Shown here: piece after piece, positions 63,831 to 64,000 of the stretch | Layout: every line of letters starts with the position of its first letter | Numbering within the stretch: position 1 is the first letter of the stretch | NCBI GenBank assembly: GCA_035629175.1 | Contig: DASPIL010000096.1 | Coordinates: forward strand, 1 to 64,000 | Origin: Verrucomicrobiia bacterium | GTDB lineage: Bacteria > Verrucomicrobiota > Verrucomicrobiia > Limisphaerales > DASXHY01 | Length of the DNA: 64,000 nucleotides | Direction: 5' to 3' | The notes under the pieces: model-generated | What the model saw: only the letters and a program-made list of their open reading frames with translations | Databases searched by the model: none | Told to the model about the DNA's origin: nothing | Position numbers and translations under genes: made by a program

Positions 63831-64000
63831 TTATTGGTAGAGTGCCTGCGTGCTGTAGAATTGGTTCCACTGCTGCGGGGAGCGCGAGATTTGCATACCT
63901 CCATTAGGGGTCGCAGAGTAACTCCCATAGGCGTTACTCATTTGCTGACCACCTCCGCCCATAAGGCCGCTGATCCACGAAGAGCCTCCGCCGGTGCCGC
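63831..64000 (-). CDS. C-terminus of a Gly-rich phage virion protein (partial)
   Basis: The right edge cuts this gene. The 56 visible residues are GSSWISGLMGGGGQQMSNAY, then GSYSATPNGGMQISRSPQQW and NQFYSTQALYQ, followed by stop at 63831-63833. The Gly/Ser/Gln composition with short polar ends resembles internal virion or tail-tube accessory proteins. It precedes the coiled-protein gene with a 4-base gap, so they are translated as a pair. Confidence 0.6.
   Translation of the reverse strand, partial: GTGGGSSWISGLMGGGGQQMSNAYGSYSATPNGGMQISRSPQQWNQFYSTQALYQ

Noticed and set aside
1-64000. CRISPR arrays
   Set aside because: No regular 25-40 base repeats with unique spacers were found; the only tandem repeat has a 7-base unit.

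Overview
This window is a stretch of a GC-rich bacterial chromosome, most likely from a Verrucomicrobiota lineage (Pedosphaera/Limisphaerales-like); no rRNA or marker gene is available to fix the taxon. The signs are three PulG-type pseudopilins with the FTL[IV][14 protein letters not shown] leader, large secreted beta-rich proteins ending in an F[FY]RxR-type tail, many two-component proteins, low operon density, and intergenic DNA carrying short purine-rich and palindromic dispersed repeats. Most proteins can be assigned to families, but the secreted proteins and the phage-like proteins remain functionally open.

Layout. 1-0.8 kb: repeat-rich intergenic DNA. 0.8-3.5 kb: an alpha/beta hydrolase plus phosphoribosyltransferase pair, a small winged-helix-like protein and a glycine-zipper protein. 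3.7-6.1 kb: xseB and dxs. 6.2-7.2 kb: a GH43-like secreted glycosidase. 7.6-14.1 kb: a TetR-controlled tripartite RND efflux operon with a visible operator. 14.3-18.0 kb: a receiver, KaiC-like ATPase and histidine kinase module. 18.0-19.5 kb: 6-phosphogluconate dehydrogenase. 19.6-31.8 kb: two pairs of secreted protein plus pseudopilin, a TlyC/CNNM-type membrane protein, a beta-propeller-like protein, and a sensor kinase/NarL regulator whose sensor domain resembles the repeats of the adjacent 1161-residue secreted protein. 31.8-36.9 kb: small stress or envelope proteins, an AI-2E permease, a DUF2243 membrane protein, glucokinase and an untracked 57-residue membrane protein. 37.0-42.0 kb: three tandem receiver-kinase paralogues (the first without its phosphoacceptor histidine) and a NarL regulator. 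42.2-44.5 kb: YmdB-type phosphodiesterase and xseA. 44.5-53.6 kb: BON, low-complexity, SRPBCC, nitroreductase, alcohol dehydrogenase, RelE-like, 2H phosphoesterase, HNH, pseudopilin, DapF-like and DUF2892 proteins.

At 53.89 kb a tRNA-Met (CAU) gene is intact through its D arm and anticodon loop, then diverges. From there to the right edge the DNA is phage-like and almost wholly on the minus strand: a 191-residue protein, a giant 2520-residue polyvalent protein, a 461-frame coiled protein and the C-terminus of a Gly-rich protein. This looks like the late virion-protein end of a prophage or phage-derived element integrated in tRNA-Met. Its integrase, if it has one, lies outside the window.

The observations most worth following are: the shared fold between the sensor kinase and its secreted neighbour; the coupling of secreted beta-proteins with pseudopilins; the DapF homologue with both catalytic cysteines replaced by serine; the receiver-kinase lacking its histidine; and the tRNA-Met junction with the polyvalent virion protein.
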